Shown here one piece after another: positions 22,320 through 34,600 of a stretch of 64,000 bases of DNA. The position numbers and the translations under genes were made by a program. Origin of the DNA: Aspidiotus rigidus (Eukaryota > Arthropoda > Insecta > Hemiptera > Diaspididae); contig JAVHKY010000030.1 in assembly GCA_035079385.1 (NCBI GenBank), positions 2,181,501 to 2,245,500 of the forward strand. Direction: 5' to 3'. The notes under the pieces were generated by a model. The model saw nothing but the letters and a program-made list of their open reading frames with translations. It was not told the origin of the DNA and searched no databases. Numbering within the stretch: position 1 is the first letter of the stretch; each line of letters opens with the position of its first letter.

Positions 22320-24423
22320 TTAACTATCGGGAATGAGTTCATTAATCCAATGAAATAAGAGATCAATTGTTTGTTTTCTCAATTTATGAAGAGTATTAGG
22401 AATCGTGTGGAAAACTCCTTTTACCCCAAAACTTTGTAGTTTTTCGAATGTAGCCCGTCCCCAATCTAAACCTACAGTATCATCTATGTCACCATGTGCG
22501 AAGAAAAGAGCAGGAAGCTTGGTCGGTTTCTTCTTTTCTAGTTCCTGAAAAGTACATAGAAAAAATGCCATTAAAAATACTACCGCTACCACAAATTATA
22601 AATGATTTTTTGATTTTGTAGATCAAACCTCATAAGTTATAGAGTCGTTATTCAGATAGGAACCCAGCACGAAAACACCACCAATTTGAGGTAGATATCT
22701 GTATCCCAAATGCATAGCCATCGAACCACCCATAGAATATCCACCTGTATAGTTCGGACGATTATGTCGACCTAGATATTGGCTTGAGTAACTCGCACTT
22801 TTCAAGAGATAGTATCTTTACCTATTACGATTCTATGTTGCGGAATTCCCTCCCGAACCTCTTTCTCAATCAGCTTCGCCAGTTCCTCAGCCATTGACTT
22901 TATGCTCTCTAACGGTTCGGAAGAGTTTGAAGAAATTTCTTGCTTATCATACCAGATATTATGGTTCATCTATAAGAAAATTATGTGTCAATAGATTGGT
23001 CCGTGTGTAATGAAGAAACAATTCCAAACTCTTTAACTTGCTTTCTGTGCTGTCGAAGTAGGGTAGAAAATTTTCAAGTGCGGAAAAGACGAATTTTTGT
23101 ACAGCGCTTCGACACAAGATTTCATTGTTGATCCAGTTCCGTCTGAAAAGGTACCTAGAGTTTGATAATACCCTACTTTTCTTTATTATTCTTAACGAGC
23201 TTTAAAACTATACAAGATTATTTGCTCGGCGGTACAATTAATGAGTAAGGGTAGATAAAGGACAAGAGGGGAAGATATTAATGTTGAGTGGAATTACTGC
23301 GGACAGTTAGGTAGGTTTACTTTGATGTTAGGGTAAAAGTTAGTTAGTCGTAGGTATTGTAAGGTACCACAAATGGTTTCACGGTTGTTTTTGAATGCTT
23401 GACTGAGGGAAAAATACCCTACTTGTAGATATGGCAATTTGGTAATTATTTGATACAAAAATTCCGTTGATCCAGATCTTATGATGAATTTGAGAGGTAT
23501 TGGAGGGGGTGTGATGAGTTTTTACTCCGGCTAAGGCGAATCAGAAAGTATTTTGAAATTGTAAGTCAAATCTTGAGACTGATGAAGGAAGTACACTTAT
23601 AGGGACACATATTGATACTTACCGATGTGTAACTTACCAGTAAACAAAACAGGTACCCAGGAGAAATTCCCATTATTTTCTAGTAGGAAGTGGGAAAAGC
23701 AATAATCTAGAGCAGTGGTGACGAAAGTACGGCCCACTGGCACGTAACAAGAAAGAAGAAAAAAAATCGAAATAGCATGAAACTCGATGATGGAGTACTG
23801 AAAGTTTACTTTTGATGTCAAATTAAGAAATAAAAATTTTGTAAATACATTTCCCCACAATTTTTTTTGCATCGCATCCGGCCCTCGTCTTGAAAAGTTT
23901 CACCACCACTGATCTAGAGCGACGTGGAACTGAGATTTGAGTCCCTGTTTTAAGAAAGTTTAAATACCGTTTTCTTTTTCTTTCTTATAATAACTTTTTC
24001 AGGGAATACAACTTGAACGAGTAACAGCGCTAGCGCTCCTCTGGATTTTACGCAGAAATACTACAACGAAATAAATCATCTACATTTTTTTTTTTCCTTT
24101 TCCTTTTAAATGTATTGAGAAAAACTCACCAACACCATGTAAAAATATTACAGTGCCCATATGTTTGTTTCCTGACGGCCAAACAACTTCACCTTCTTCC
24201 AGCGTCGGTGATTCTATGGAAGGAATAATTTGATGTGAAATCTCTAGAATAATATTTTTATAACTCTGATCGTAGCTATACTTTATTAAAATTATTACTT
24301 TTATAAATCAGACTCACCTTTGTCGGTTTCATACAAATATACAGAATCATAACTTTGTGTACGGATATTGTATACGATCAACAACATTGGTAGTAACGCT
24401 CTCCAAACTGATACTTGTCTCAT
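22320..24423 (-). pseudogene. LYPLAL1-like secreted serine hydrolase, damaged copy A
   Basis: Six exons on the minus strand: 24423-24318, 24213-24130, 23142-23042, 22970-22822, 22744-22629 and 22544-22320. Exon 1 encodes a signal peptide (MRQVSVWRALLPMLLIVYN). The nucleophile motif GYSMGG, the acid in HGDIDDTV and the histidine in NTLHKL are all retained. Three defects appear against the tandem copy at 26805. Exon 3 has lost seven codons after YPT. Its donor is GC (AAA|GCAAGT). Exon 4 has one extra base in CTCTTCCCGAACC, which brings a stop into frame. The intact start and catalytic motifs suggest recent decay, or a sequencing error at the indel. A hAT-like element sits in intron 2. Confidence 0.72.
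23705..23919. mobile_element. hAT-like MITE with 8-bp target duplication
   Basis: The element 23713-23911 (199 bp) starts CAGTGGTG and ends CACCACTG, with looser pairing further in (GGCCC against GGGCC). It is flanked on both sides by ATCTAGAG (23705-23712 and 23912-23919), an exact 8-bp duplication diagnostic of hAT-type insertion. It lies in intron 2 of the damaged hydrolase gene, with no transposase. Confidence 0.88.
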
Positions 24424-25370
24424 TCTTGAAAATGAATCAGAGACAAATAATGAAGAAGGGAGTTTTATCCTGCACTTCTATTTTTCGTCGAGTATGAGTT
24501 ACGAATGAAAAGTTTGCCTTTATTTATCGCAAAATCCAGTCTTACGTAAGATTTTGGGGAGAATATTATGATTATTCGGTGTATATCATGCGGGACTCTT
24601 ATCTTGTACCTAATTATTTGTTCTATTTTTTGGTGTGATTTTCGGTCTCTCGCTCGTTTTCTTTTCAGTGAAAAACTTCAATTACAGCACGTGATTTGTT
24701 TATGTGGATTTCTTCTCACCAGTGGATCGTAAGTTAGTGCCATGTAAATTGCTAGTATACTTTAATTATATTTGAGAAGTTGAAATTCGAATTTAGGTCT
24801 AATCTTGTGAAGAAAAATAACGGAATATTTTTTGCTAGTTTGACTCAAATCTTTTAGCGCTTCATAATTATAATTTCCTCAAAAGTATGTTTTGTAAAAT
24901 AAAGGATCCGTTCTCGCAATGGCAGTGGGAACCCGCAATCCTCACCATTTTCAATCATCCATCATAAATTACTTTCGTTATTTTTGAAAACCCTAAAAGT
25001 TCCTTTTCTCCATGTTACTAACGTAATTTTTCTTGACATCACGCTCTGACTCTTTTATGACCTTCATGTATAAGGATACAAACCGAAAATCATCCTCCGA
25101 TGACCTCACACTCTACCGCCTCCAGTAGCTATTCTGAGTGCAGAATTTTGGTCAGTGTCGAGTGGTTAATTATATTAGAACAGACAAATTTTAACAGGAA
25201 ACCTGTTTTGTCGGGGGAGAGGGGGTAGGCTCGGAGCTTGAAAATTTTCCAAGTGGCCTTCCTATCGTAATAGATCGGTGGTCGGTGTATATAGCCTGAA
25301 AGATAGCCCCTTCGAGTAACTAGACATGTAATGCTTCACACATCAATTGACCTAGCCCCTTCAATGACCC
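24424..25370. other. intergenic; presumed promoter of hydrolase copy A
   Basis: No gene recognised. Around 25187-25260 a solo repeat end appears (AACAGGAAACCTGTTTTGTC followed by a GA-rich run and GAGCTTGAAAATTTTCCAAG), belonging to the family annotated at 26148. Confidence 0.4.
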
Positions 25371-25900
25371 AGAGCCAATGCACACCAACACCGTCATCCT
25401 AAGCGATTCCTACAACCACCCCAAACACAAGTTGGTGGCGTTTCAGAATTATTGCTACCAAGCAATTTCTGTCCTGAAGAATAATAAAGAGAAGAGGAAA
25501 AAAATTGGGATAGTAAAGTAGATCACATCAGTTCACGGCCACTCTAGAGGCGTGGTTCACGCAGAGTGCTTTGAAAAATAGAAGTAAAGAAGGAGACCCA
25601 AGATAGCATATAGTGAGAAATTACTATCCGGGTCAGTACCATACATAGGCGGGCACACAAACATAAAAACCCAACCCTAGCGAATAAAATCAGCGATGAC
25701 CAGACCGAAGAAAAAGAAAAGACAAGGGTTGGTAGATTGGCTGCAGTCAGTTTTTATCTCTTTAAACTTCCGCCACATAGTAGATTTCCTCACTTTCTTG
25801 ACTACACTCTCTCACTGATCCCTATACTACAAACCCTTTTACACAAAGAATCCTCCTCACTCTCCAAACCCTCACCTCATTTCGTGAGGCGTTGTGGGGC
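25370..25900 (+). mobile_element. possible degenerate retroelement RNase H remnant
   Basis: Plus-strand frames include VILSDSYNHP near 25393 (like the second RNase H motif xxSDSxxxx), then an HGHSRGV segment near 25538, resembling the PAHxGxxGN region. Frames are broken, and no reverse transcriptase is visible, so this is a weak assignment. Confidence 0.35.
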
Positions 25901-26147
25901 TCCCCCGTGTAGCTTTCGTGGGGCTCCTCGCACCGCTCGTTCGCCCCTTTTCTTGGGGTCGTATGGGCCACGCGCACGCGAGATGTATTCGTAAATTTTT
26001 TAATCACGCACGGGGTAGAGATTTGCACGCGCACAATCCGTCTCTTGGGGGGGAGGGGTGTACTCGCAAATTTTCAAATAGGGGTACGGTGAGACAATAG
26101 ACATGAAACATGTCAGGGGTTCTTCAACGGACTTCAACAAGGGGTGG

Positions 26148-26418
26148 CAGGGAACCTATTTTATGGAACTCGTGGGACTGTGACGTCACAAGGCACGTCG
26201 CAGTCCCGGACTTTGGAGCTATATATAATAGGAGGGGAAAAAACTGACCTATGACATCGTCAGATTGTGACGTCACAAGGCTGAACTATATATGATAAGA
26301 GGAGGACATGAAAAATTTTCGAACTCCGAGCTTTGCCGGCCGGCTGGACGGCGTACGGCGGACGTTTTTTCCAAAACCTCGCCCCCCCCCACGCTTCCGA
26401 TAAAACAGGTTCCCTATT
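26148..26418. mobile_element. MITE of the GGGAACCTGTTTTAT family, copy 1
   Basis: Left end CAGGGAACCTATTTTATGG (26148-26166) pairs with the right end at about 26398-26418 (complement of AGGGAACCTGTTTTATCG). The interior carries family hallmarks: TGACGTCA palindromes at 26181 and 26268, an AGCTATATATnATAnGAGG motif and CGAACTCCGAGC. Not coding. Related pieces lie at 25187, 26429, 34340-34600, 38740, 39547-40724 and 41534. Confidence 0.7.
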
Positions 26419-26428
26419 AAAAGACAAA

Positions 26429-26748
26429 CAAGGAACCTGTTCTATGAGTGTTTCTTTGTTGATACTTTTTCTGAAGAAAGATTAAACTTGATTCCTCACC
26501 CCCTTGGGAGTTAGAGCTCGAAAGTCCATATTTTTTCAAGTTCCACTCATGAGATACAGCTCAATATTTGAAAGTCCCTCCCCCATCATATATAGCTTGA
26601 AAGTCGAAATTTCTCCAAGTCGCCGGGGAGGTAGAAATTTTTCCAAGCCCCGCGTTCTGCCAATTAAGAGCAACCGGCGGCCGGCACCCGTTATTTGCCT
26701 TCAATTGATCCTTCTCTTCCCCCTCTATCAAATAGGTCTCCCGTTAGA
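26429..26748. mobile_element. MITE of the GGGAACCTGTTTTAT family, copy 2
   Basis: It starts AAGGAACCTGTTCTATGAG directly after copy 1 and ends with CTATCAAATAGGTCTCCCGTT, the approximate complement. The interior repeats CTCGAAAGTC and CATATATAGCTTGAAAGTCG units separated by CCC-rich stretches. Confidence 0.55.
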
Positions 26749-26804
26749 AGTCTGACAGGAATCGTACGAATCCTTAAAAATTATTAAAACAGCAAGGATA
26801 AATT

Positions 26805-28548
26805 TTAATTATTAGGGATGATTTCGTAAATCCATTTAAACAACAGATCAATTTCTTGTTTTCTCAATTTATGAAGGGTATTAGGAATCGTATGAAAAAC
26901 GCCTTTTACTCCTAAACTTTGTAATTTTGCAAATGTAGCTTGTCCCCATTGTAAAAGTACAGTATCATCCTTGTCACCGTGAGCGTAGAAAAGTGGAGGA
27001 AGCTTGCTTGGTTTCTTTTCTTCTAATTCCTGAAAAGTAGGAGACCAAAAATTGAAAATTAGCGCTACTACTTTTACTTACCCATAAATTATGAATGAAT
27101 TTCGGTATGTAAACCAAACCTTATAAGTTATGGAGTTGTTATATAGATATGAAGCAAGGGCGAAAACACCGCCAATTTGAGGTAGAAATCTATATCCCAA
27201 ATGCATAGCCATTGAACCACCCATAGAAAATCCACCTGAAATGTTGATATAATTATAATCGTCCACATATTGGTGATTAACTGTTTTTTTTTTTTTTTTT
27301 TCAACTATATCGTTACCTATAACGATTCTATGATGAGGAATTCCGTCCTGCACCTCTTTTTCGATTAGCTTGATGAGTTCCTCCGCCATTGAGTTTGTGG
27401 TCTCCAATTGTTCGGGACAGTCCGGAGAAATTTTCAACATATTATACCAGACATGACTCATCTATGAATAACCTCGAGTCAATAAGTTAGTTAATTTGTG
27501 AGCGAAGATTGTAATTATAATATTTTAACTTACTTTTTCGTTGAGCACAGAGAATGGCCTTAGCGGGGCCGTAGGGTAGAGAATTTTCAAATGTGGAAAA
27601 GACGAATTTTTGTATATCGCTTCGATACACGACTTTATTAGTATACCAGTTCCATCTGCAATGATGACCTACTTGTAAATGCGATATTTTGGTCATTATT
27701 TCAAGTAAAAATTTCGAACATTAATACCTTATGATGAATTCAAAAAGGAAGATGACTTTGAAATGGGAGTTGTAAAAGTTTGAATAAAAAACTCTAAAGT
27801 TAGATAGGTACCCAAGTTTACTGTCAATTTTTGTGAACTTGAATAGAGTTCCTCAATGTTTTACGAAGAAATAAAAACACTAGAAAGTACAAATTGAAAC
27901 AAGTATAAATTTTTCCTTTTTTATCAATTGCAAAAAAGAGGAAATAAAACTCACCAGAACCATGTAAAATTATTACAGTGCCTGAATGTTTGTTTCCTGA
28001 CGGCCGAACAACTTCAATTTTTTCCATCGTGGATGACACACTGGAACGAATAACCCGCCGTGAAATGGCTGGAATAATTCAATTTTTGTTAGAAGTACCT
28101 CGAAATCTTAACCTCATTTTGAGGATGTACTTATCAGCAATTCTAAAACTCTCGTCAGCGTGTAAATAAATGTAGGTATCCAAGTCTAGCTATTAAACTT
28201 TGTCGAAAAAAATTTGGATTGTGCGACATTTTCTCTAATACTTTTTCTCTAACGACAAATTTTCTAAAATCAATTTTTTCTAAAAATTTTTTTTATAATG
28301 CAAAATTGTCAGACGACGATTTCTCTAACATCAATTCTTCTTTGAAACCAAAAATTTGGTCAAAAACATGAGTGTAGCTCTTTTTTTGGTCTGCTCGAAA
28401 TAATTGCGCGGATACTTACTTTTTTACGTAATATATAATATACCAGTTAATTAGACTCACCTTCTTCGATTGGGTTAGAATGTACAGGACCATGATAATG
28501 GTATACGACCAAAAACAATGGTAATAAACTCCAAACTACTTGTCCCAT
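26805..28548 (-). CDS. LYPLAL1-like serine hydrolase with signal peptide, copy B
   Basis: Six exons on the minus strand: 28548-28461, 28068-27955, 27655-27534, 27461-27317, 27235-27120 and 27029-26805, giving 269 residues with consistent phases (1, 1, 0, 1, 0). The N-terminus MGQVVWSLLPLFLVVYHYHG is signal-like. Then come VIILHGSG (oxyanion region), LKILYPTAPLRPF, the nucleophile elbow GGFSMGGSMAMHLGYR, HGDKDDTV (acid) and NTLHKL (histidine). LYPLAL1 and acyl-protein thioesterases remove acyl groups or cleave small esters and are normally cytosolic without a leader. The order of motifs and the spacing fit LYPLAL1 best. Exon 2 starts 20 nt upstream of the site used in copy A, where the old acceptor AG is now TG. 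Secretion is inferred from the leader only. Confidence 0.87.
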
Positions 28549-31155
28549 TTTCAAGAAAATATCAATGACTAGGTTATGTTGAGGGAGGTCTTTTCGTTCT
28601 CAGGCGAGACATTCATGAACGAAAAGTCTGCCTAAATACATTGCGAAATCAAATCTTATGTAAGTTTTTGAAGAAAATTCTTGATTATTATATAATGAGG
28701 CTCTTATCTTGTAATAATTTTGTTCTACTTCTAGGATAACTTTGTTTCATTTTCAATATCTAGTTTAAAAATTCATTTACCGACTAATTACGGTGATTAA
28801 AGTCCTCGTATTTTGTTCCTGAGGGAATGTTTTCATCAATGGATGTAAACTACCAGGACCGAGAGTGTCGACCTAGTTTAAAAATTTGTAGATATTTTCG
28901 AAGATGATTATAGGTGTCTTAGGAGAAAGTTGTGACCCCGTTCTGATGGTACACGTGTGCGATTTTTCAAATTCCGTCTTCGATACCAGTTTCATGAGGC
29001 TTCTGTACTAGGACTTGTACTTTTTTTAAATGTGATTTTATTTGGAAAATTTTAACGTAGTAGAGAAGACAGAACTTTTCAAGTTCCAACCTAATCGTAT
29101 TCCACAGCACCTCCTTTACTACTTATTAATAGTCACCTTCAAATATTTACCGAAATTCTTGGACGGAGTCAAAATCCCCCTTCACCATGAGGCGCGAGAT
29201 AACATTCCGTGCCTGCTCATGGTATCTATAGTCGCCTTTGTAGTGTTCTCCCTGGGATTGAATCATTTTCTTATCACTATTGCGTGATAGGAACGCGCTC
29301 TGATGGATATAAAATCCGAATTGCGTAGAAAATAGCTACCAAGTAGAATTGACGTACCTACAGAATCAAGGATCACGATAAAAGTACGTTATAATCTAAT
29401 TTCCTCGAAAAATTCCTATTATGACAGTAAAATATAATGTAAAGTAGAAGTGTAACCCTATAACAAAATAGCCGGGGCGCCTGCACCATCGAGAATACAA
29501 CCTAACATATACCGAAGAGCCACTCACGTCAATTATGATTTTGACACAGCTCGTTGCTCAGCCAACTCCGCCCTTCCTGAACAAGGTTTGCAAAACGGAA
29601 CAAACCTGCAATTTTCTTCTATTTGACCTACCTAGCTTGCAGCCACGAGCGCCTTAGACAGGTTCTTCACCCTTTGTTGGGATTTGATCAAATCTCCACC
29701 GAAATATTAACGAATAAATATAGATATTCACTTATGATAACAATAATACATTACGAGAGATTAAATTCAGTAAGTCCACAAGGATCAGAAGTGAGATACG
29801 AACTAAACTCGACCACTGTTTCTTGTCAATCCCTGTACGCAGTACAACAGGTAAAAAGAGGCAGGCAATGGGTCCTAAGAAATACATGCGCAGCAAAGAT
29901 CATCAGGTTACCAATTTATTATTAGAAAAGATGATACCGGAGATATCATTTATTATATTTCAAATCTGTCAAGTTATCAATCTAAAGAAGAAAATTTCTT
30001 TGCCGTATTATTTTTCATATTTTAATTGCTTAGTGATCTTTGCCCGCATGTATTTCTAATGGAAATTGGATGGGAGCCAAAATGCTCGTTGGACCGATTT
30101 CCTGCAGAATGAGTACTCTTGCCAAACCAATCGATCTATCGATATTTTTATTATCACAAAATAATAACTGAGTCCCTTGCGCGTTCTCTGACCTCCCGGA
30201 GTCTAACCTTGGATACCTCGTCTAAAAATAAAATTATTCCGAGTTCCGACTTGACAGAGCGACCGCGCGCTAACATTGCTATACAATGTATACCGGTAAT
30301 GTGTGTAGTAGTTGTTGTAATATTGTTGTGCGCTAAGAAGGTGAAGGTGCGAATAACTCGAGTTAGGGTAAGTTCTGAGAAAGCTTCAGGATTGTTATTC
30401 CTCGTAGCTAAAGGTTACCAGAAATTTTTGGTCGATAGTATCGCGATCTTGAATTTCATATGAGTTTGAAAATTTTGTTTTTGCCATAAGAAAGTATTGT
30501 GATCCAATATCACAATAATTATCTTTGTGGGCCAAGCTTCATGCATTGCCACCTGCAGCCTGCAACACTCTCGCTGCCAAGTCCGAATTTGAACGTATCT
30601 GCAAAAATCAGCTCTTATAAATACACAGTGTGATCGTCTTCACACACGTGCACAGTGATACTTCGATCATGCCGAAGATCTCATTCTCTAAATTGTTGAC
30701 ATGCAGATACGTCGTTCTATTTTGTACGACAGAGCTAAAAGAAACAGCCTGTACAATGCTAGGGCTTATGATATTAAAAATTTATCAGTGCCGGTATACG
30801 GTAGACTCATTATTCGAGTATCCGTTTTTTTGATAAGAGATAAACTTATTGAATACCGCAGCTTGGCCGCAGCAACATTATCAACCATCATTGTATTAGA
30901 TCTTCATTCTACAATGATAATAATTTTTGATGATTAGCCTACACAGATGATACTATCCGGCGATAAACATGTGGCTGCATGAATGAAAAATGGGGCAGAA
31001 TGGTTCTACGTGTTCCTTCGTTTCTTGACGCTATAATCGACTGATACCATAGGTGGGTATACATCTTCACCCAGTTCAAATTTCATTGCCTCGTAATTTT
31101 TCAGGCTATTTCTCACGTTTCAGGTAATTGATCGATTATTGTAATTGTTATTAGG
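28549..31155. other. intergenic, no gene recognised
   Basis: Several open frames of 70-114 codons exist (29623-29925, 29823-30059 and 30119-30463), but none has recognisable motifs, splice structure or a conserved look. The promoters of hydrolase B (leftwards) and the THAP gene (rightwards) should lie here. Confidence 0.4.
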
Positions 31156-32838
31156 ATGCCACTCTGTTGCGTACCCCTTTGCCATCGTAGGCATTTCAAA
31201 TATGGAAATGATGGTAGAAAGAAGAAGATTCATTGTCACTCTTTCTCAATGCCGAAAGTGAGTCACAGAATTGCTTTGTTTGATCATTTATTTATGCTGA
31301 TAAGCTATGGTGTATTGATCTATATATGATGTAAGTACTTACCTATGACACCAAATTCAATCCATTTAACTGTATACCAACCTACAGGATGAAGACGAAT
31401 TCAATATTTGGTGTAAGCGAATCAAACGAAAAGATAGAGCTCTTAATCGGAAGGACCGCATTTGTTCTCTTCATTTTGAACCAGATTGCTTGATTAAGTA
31501 CTTTGAAGTTAATCGTCCTGATGGTTCAGTGGAGAAAGTTAAGAGAAATCGTTACGGTCTACGCCCTGGTTCTATTCCCACTAGATTTCCTAGGAAGTCT
31601 AAATTGTATTCGAAGTTACCGGATCGTAGGAGATTATTGCATCACCGTAATAAAGAATTAAATATACGTGTAAGACATTGTTAAAATAGACTTCGGCTTT
31701 AAAAGAGAACAATTAGCATGTTAATTCATATTTCATGTCTGTCTCATTTTATATTTAGTCAAGCAACTATACTGATAATAATTGCAATCTTGTCACACGC
31801 ATAATAGGAGACGCAAGTCTAAAACTTGTAAGTGTAGTCTAATATTCTCCATTAATATATTACGCATTTTTGATTCATTGTATATTACCTGTACCGGTAA
31901 TGTATCATTTCAGTCACCCTGTTTGGATGATGCAAAAATTGAGCCAACAAGTAGCGATGATATTGTGAGTTTGAATAAAACTATTACTTTGATGGTCCGT
32001 GATATTTATTGCTAAAAATATTAAAATGTTTTTCTTTGCAGGAGTTTTTTCCTGTAGACCCTTTTCCCATTGGAGTAAGCACTCTTCTCAGTGTAAGTTT
32101 TGTCTCCTTTGGTACTTTTATATACTATATATATTATTAACCTATGTTAGTCATTTCTTGATAAATTTTATACAACCATACTTGAATGAGTTTACATTTT
32201 ATTGTGGGTTCTAGTCCTCCAGTTCAAATATTGATAAATTCACAGAAATTTTGGAGTTTGTTCGTCGGAAAAAAGAGATATTGAATTGGACGTTCTTTGT
32301 GGACAAACTTGGAGCTTCCTTTTTCCAGTATAATTCTTCATGTCTGTTCAAAAAGCGAGTAATTTTTCCGAGAGAAGGTCAGAAGCCAAAGGTAATCTTC
32401 ATAAAAAAACTACAAATATTTCAGTCATTTTGCTACAACAATCTTTTACAAGAAACATTATGGGAGAATAGGACTTGCAATACATGTTGGTGTAGCATAA
32501 GGAACTTTCAACTGCCTGCTATTCAAAAATTGTATGCTCAAACTCCGCTGATGAGGATATTATATTCCAAAAAGAGTCAAAGAATGTCAGGTTGAATATA
32601 TATAGTGTATTGACTATTTTTTATTTATATATCTCTTTGGATTATTGTTTGTCTTTTGTATATTTTGAGGTCAGATTGAAGCATCAATGATCATTTATCA
32701 TAAATTTTGGATTTCTTCAAGGTTCTTATTGATGATAAAGAAGTCGATGTTAAAATGGAAATAAAGAATGGGCGTGATTTACAACGTTTACTCAGCATGG
32801 TGAATGATGAAAAATCATATCCTCTGGTAATTAAGTAA
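31156..32838 (+). CDS. THAP-type zinc finger protein
   Basis: Six exons, all phase 0: 31156-31257, 31388-31669, 31914-31964, 32042-32092, 32215-32391 and 32722-32838, giving about 259 residues. Residues 1-90 form a C2CH THAP domain: MPLCCVPLC (first cysteine pair), FNIWCKRIKRKD (the conserved Trp), RICSLHF (the C-x2-H half) and a basic tail ending in the PGSIPTRF box that matches the AVPTxF signature. THAP domains bind DNA and descend from P-element-type transposases. The rest (acidic SSDDIEFFPVD, then a basic helix-prone stretch) has no recognised domain and no transposase core. An alternative 3' end is possible: the donor at 32827 could join to an acceptor at about 33930 that reads into an early stop followed by AATAAA. 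Confidence 0.8.
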
Positions 32839-34330
32839 GGGATACTGCTCAATCTTTCGGGTAAGTTTTTATTTCATGAAATCTTTTTCCCTGGAACATT
32901 ACCCTGTACTTGACTCCATTAGATAAGGTGGAGAGAAATTTTCATTATCAGTTGGTACTGAAAAACAAAATTACCATAGGTATGATTTAAGCATTGATAG
33001 TCAGTAATGATGCGTAAGATTAGTTGGCTCAACTTTCTTTCTCTTTTTTTTTCTCAAGAAAAAAAATAATAATCAGTTACCAACTTGAAAACATTGACAG
33101 ATTGAATTTCAAGTTCACAGTTAAAATAACACTTTTCTGGAACTCAATATAGATGCATTTATTGGAAATTGTGGTTTCTTTCATTTTGTATTCTTTTATA
33201 TTGTGAGCAGAACTTGAAAGACTATATGCAAAGATAGGTATGTAAAAACTAAAAAGCATTAGAAAACTTGAATCCTCATTTTTGAACTACAGTACCTAAG
33301 TTTGTATTTGTTTCACAAAGTGGGTTATGTTTAATTTGTATATCTTGTGAACAGCCAGAAAATATTTTTCATCTTGAAAAACTTTGTAATCACATAAATC
33401 GTTTGAACTTATTCTTAATATCATTTTGATATCATTGATAGCTTTAATCAAGGAGAAGAAAAATAAATTGATTAAATGAGGAATTACTTATCTATGTGAG
33501 TCAATTTTGAGAAAATAAAGAAGAGAAAGACTGAAAAATGAAAGTTGATGTCTATTGCTACATAATCTGAATATTTTCTATTTACCACGAAATATTAATT
33601 TAATTAATATGGTAGGCGTCCAGGTTTTGTTTTTTATAAATTAGACTCCTGATTAAAAACTTCTATTTTAAAATATTTCAAAAATGCGGCTTCTATTTAA
33701 CGCAGTGGTTTCATTATAAAGATCATTTTCTAGATGACATGATAATGCGGAAATTTATAATGATTTATTTCTTGAAAAATTATCTAGTGATATCCTGGAT
33801 TATCATTATTATTATTTTTCTTCTTTCTATCAAAATTAGTTGAAAATGAAATTTTATTTTTGGTTCTCAAAAATTTGTCTTTTTCAACATTGTTAAATGA
33901 AATTCTTTTTCTTTTCCTTTTTGTTTTAGGAGATTTGTCCTCAATAAAGCTCTTTCAAACTGAATGCTTTCAAAAACTACATGACCTGTAGGCGTCTATA
34001 GAAAGTCATTTCTAATTAAGTGATGGTGGAAGTAAATCATCAAAGGAATGGCATTGACAATCTTACCTTCAGTATGAAAACAGAGATAACACCAATGTAC
34101 AAACCACCATGAAATTTGTTATACATTATAATAAATAAGTACAAAATATGAATGTTACCTTTTTGCTTCAATGAGCGTCTTTATTGAATTCTCTCATATA
34201 TCTGTCATTAAAAAGAATAAATACTAACTACCTTCAAACTCTTCAGGAATAAGTTTTTGCATCAAGTTATGTTCCTGTGATTTAAAATGTTGTTTTCTTC
34301 CTTTTTTTGTCGTATTTTTTACATATATAT
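32839..34330. other. 3' region of THAP gene and intergenic DNA
   Basis: AT-rich. A potential acceptor (TTTTAG before GAGATTTGTCC at about 33930) is followed in five codons by TAA and AATAAAG, a plausible alternative terminal exon and poly(A) signal. Nothing else recognised. Confidence 0.35.
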
Positions 34331-34339
34331 ATATATATA

Positions 34340-34600
34340 TATATTTTTTAGCGGGAAACCCGCTATCCCTTTTGTTGGTGGGTACCTTCGGGAAATTTTT
34401 GCATCTGCGGGCACGAACGGTCCGAGGTTGATGACGTCCGGGGGGGGCTGACAAAAATGTTGACTCTTGAGCTATATATGATAGGAGGGGGACTTTAAAA
34501 ATTTTGATTCTTCAGCTATATGACAGGAGAGGGACTTGGAAAAACAACGGCTTCCTTGAAAAGGAACGCAGGGAACCTCTATATGAGTCAAATTGGATTT
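34340..34600. repeat. dispersed repeat, GGGAACCT/AGCTATATAT family fragment
   Basis: It contains GCGGGAAACCCGC, GAGCTATATATGATAGGAGG, a second AGCTATATGACAGGAG and an end-like GCAGGGAACCTCTATATGAG near 34570. These motifs match the interior and ends of the elements at 26148 and 39547. A microsatellite (TA)n lies just to its left at 34323. Confidence 0.55.

Noticed and set aside
29623..30463. Overlapping ORFs of 78-114 codons
   Set aside because: No family features, no signal peptide and no compatible splice sites. Open frames of this length occur by chance in this much sequence.
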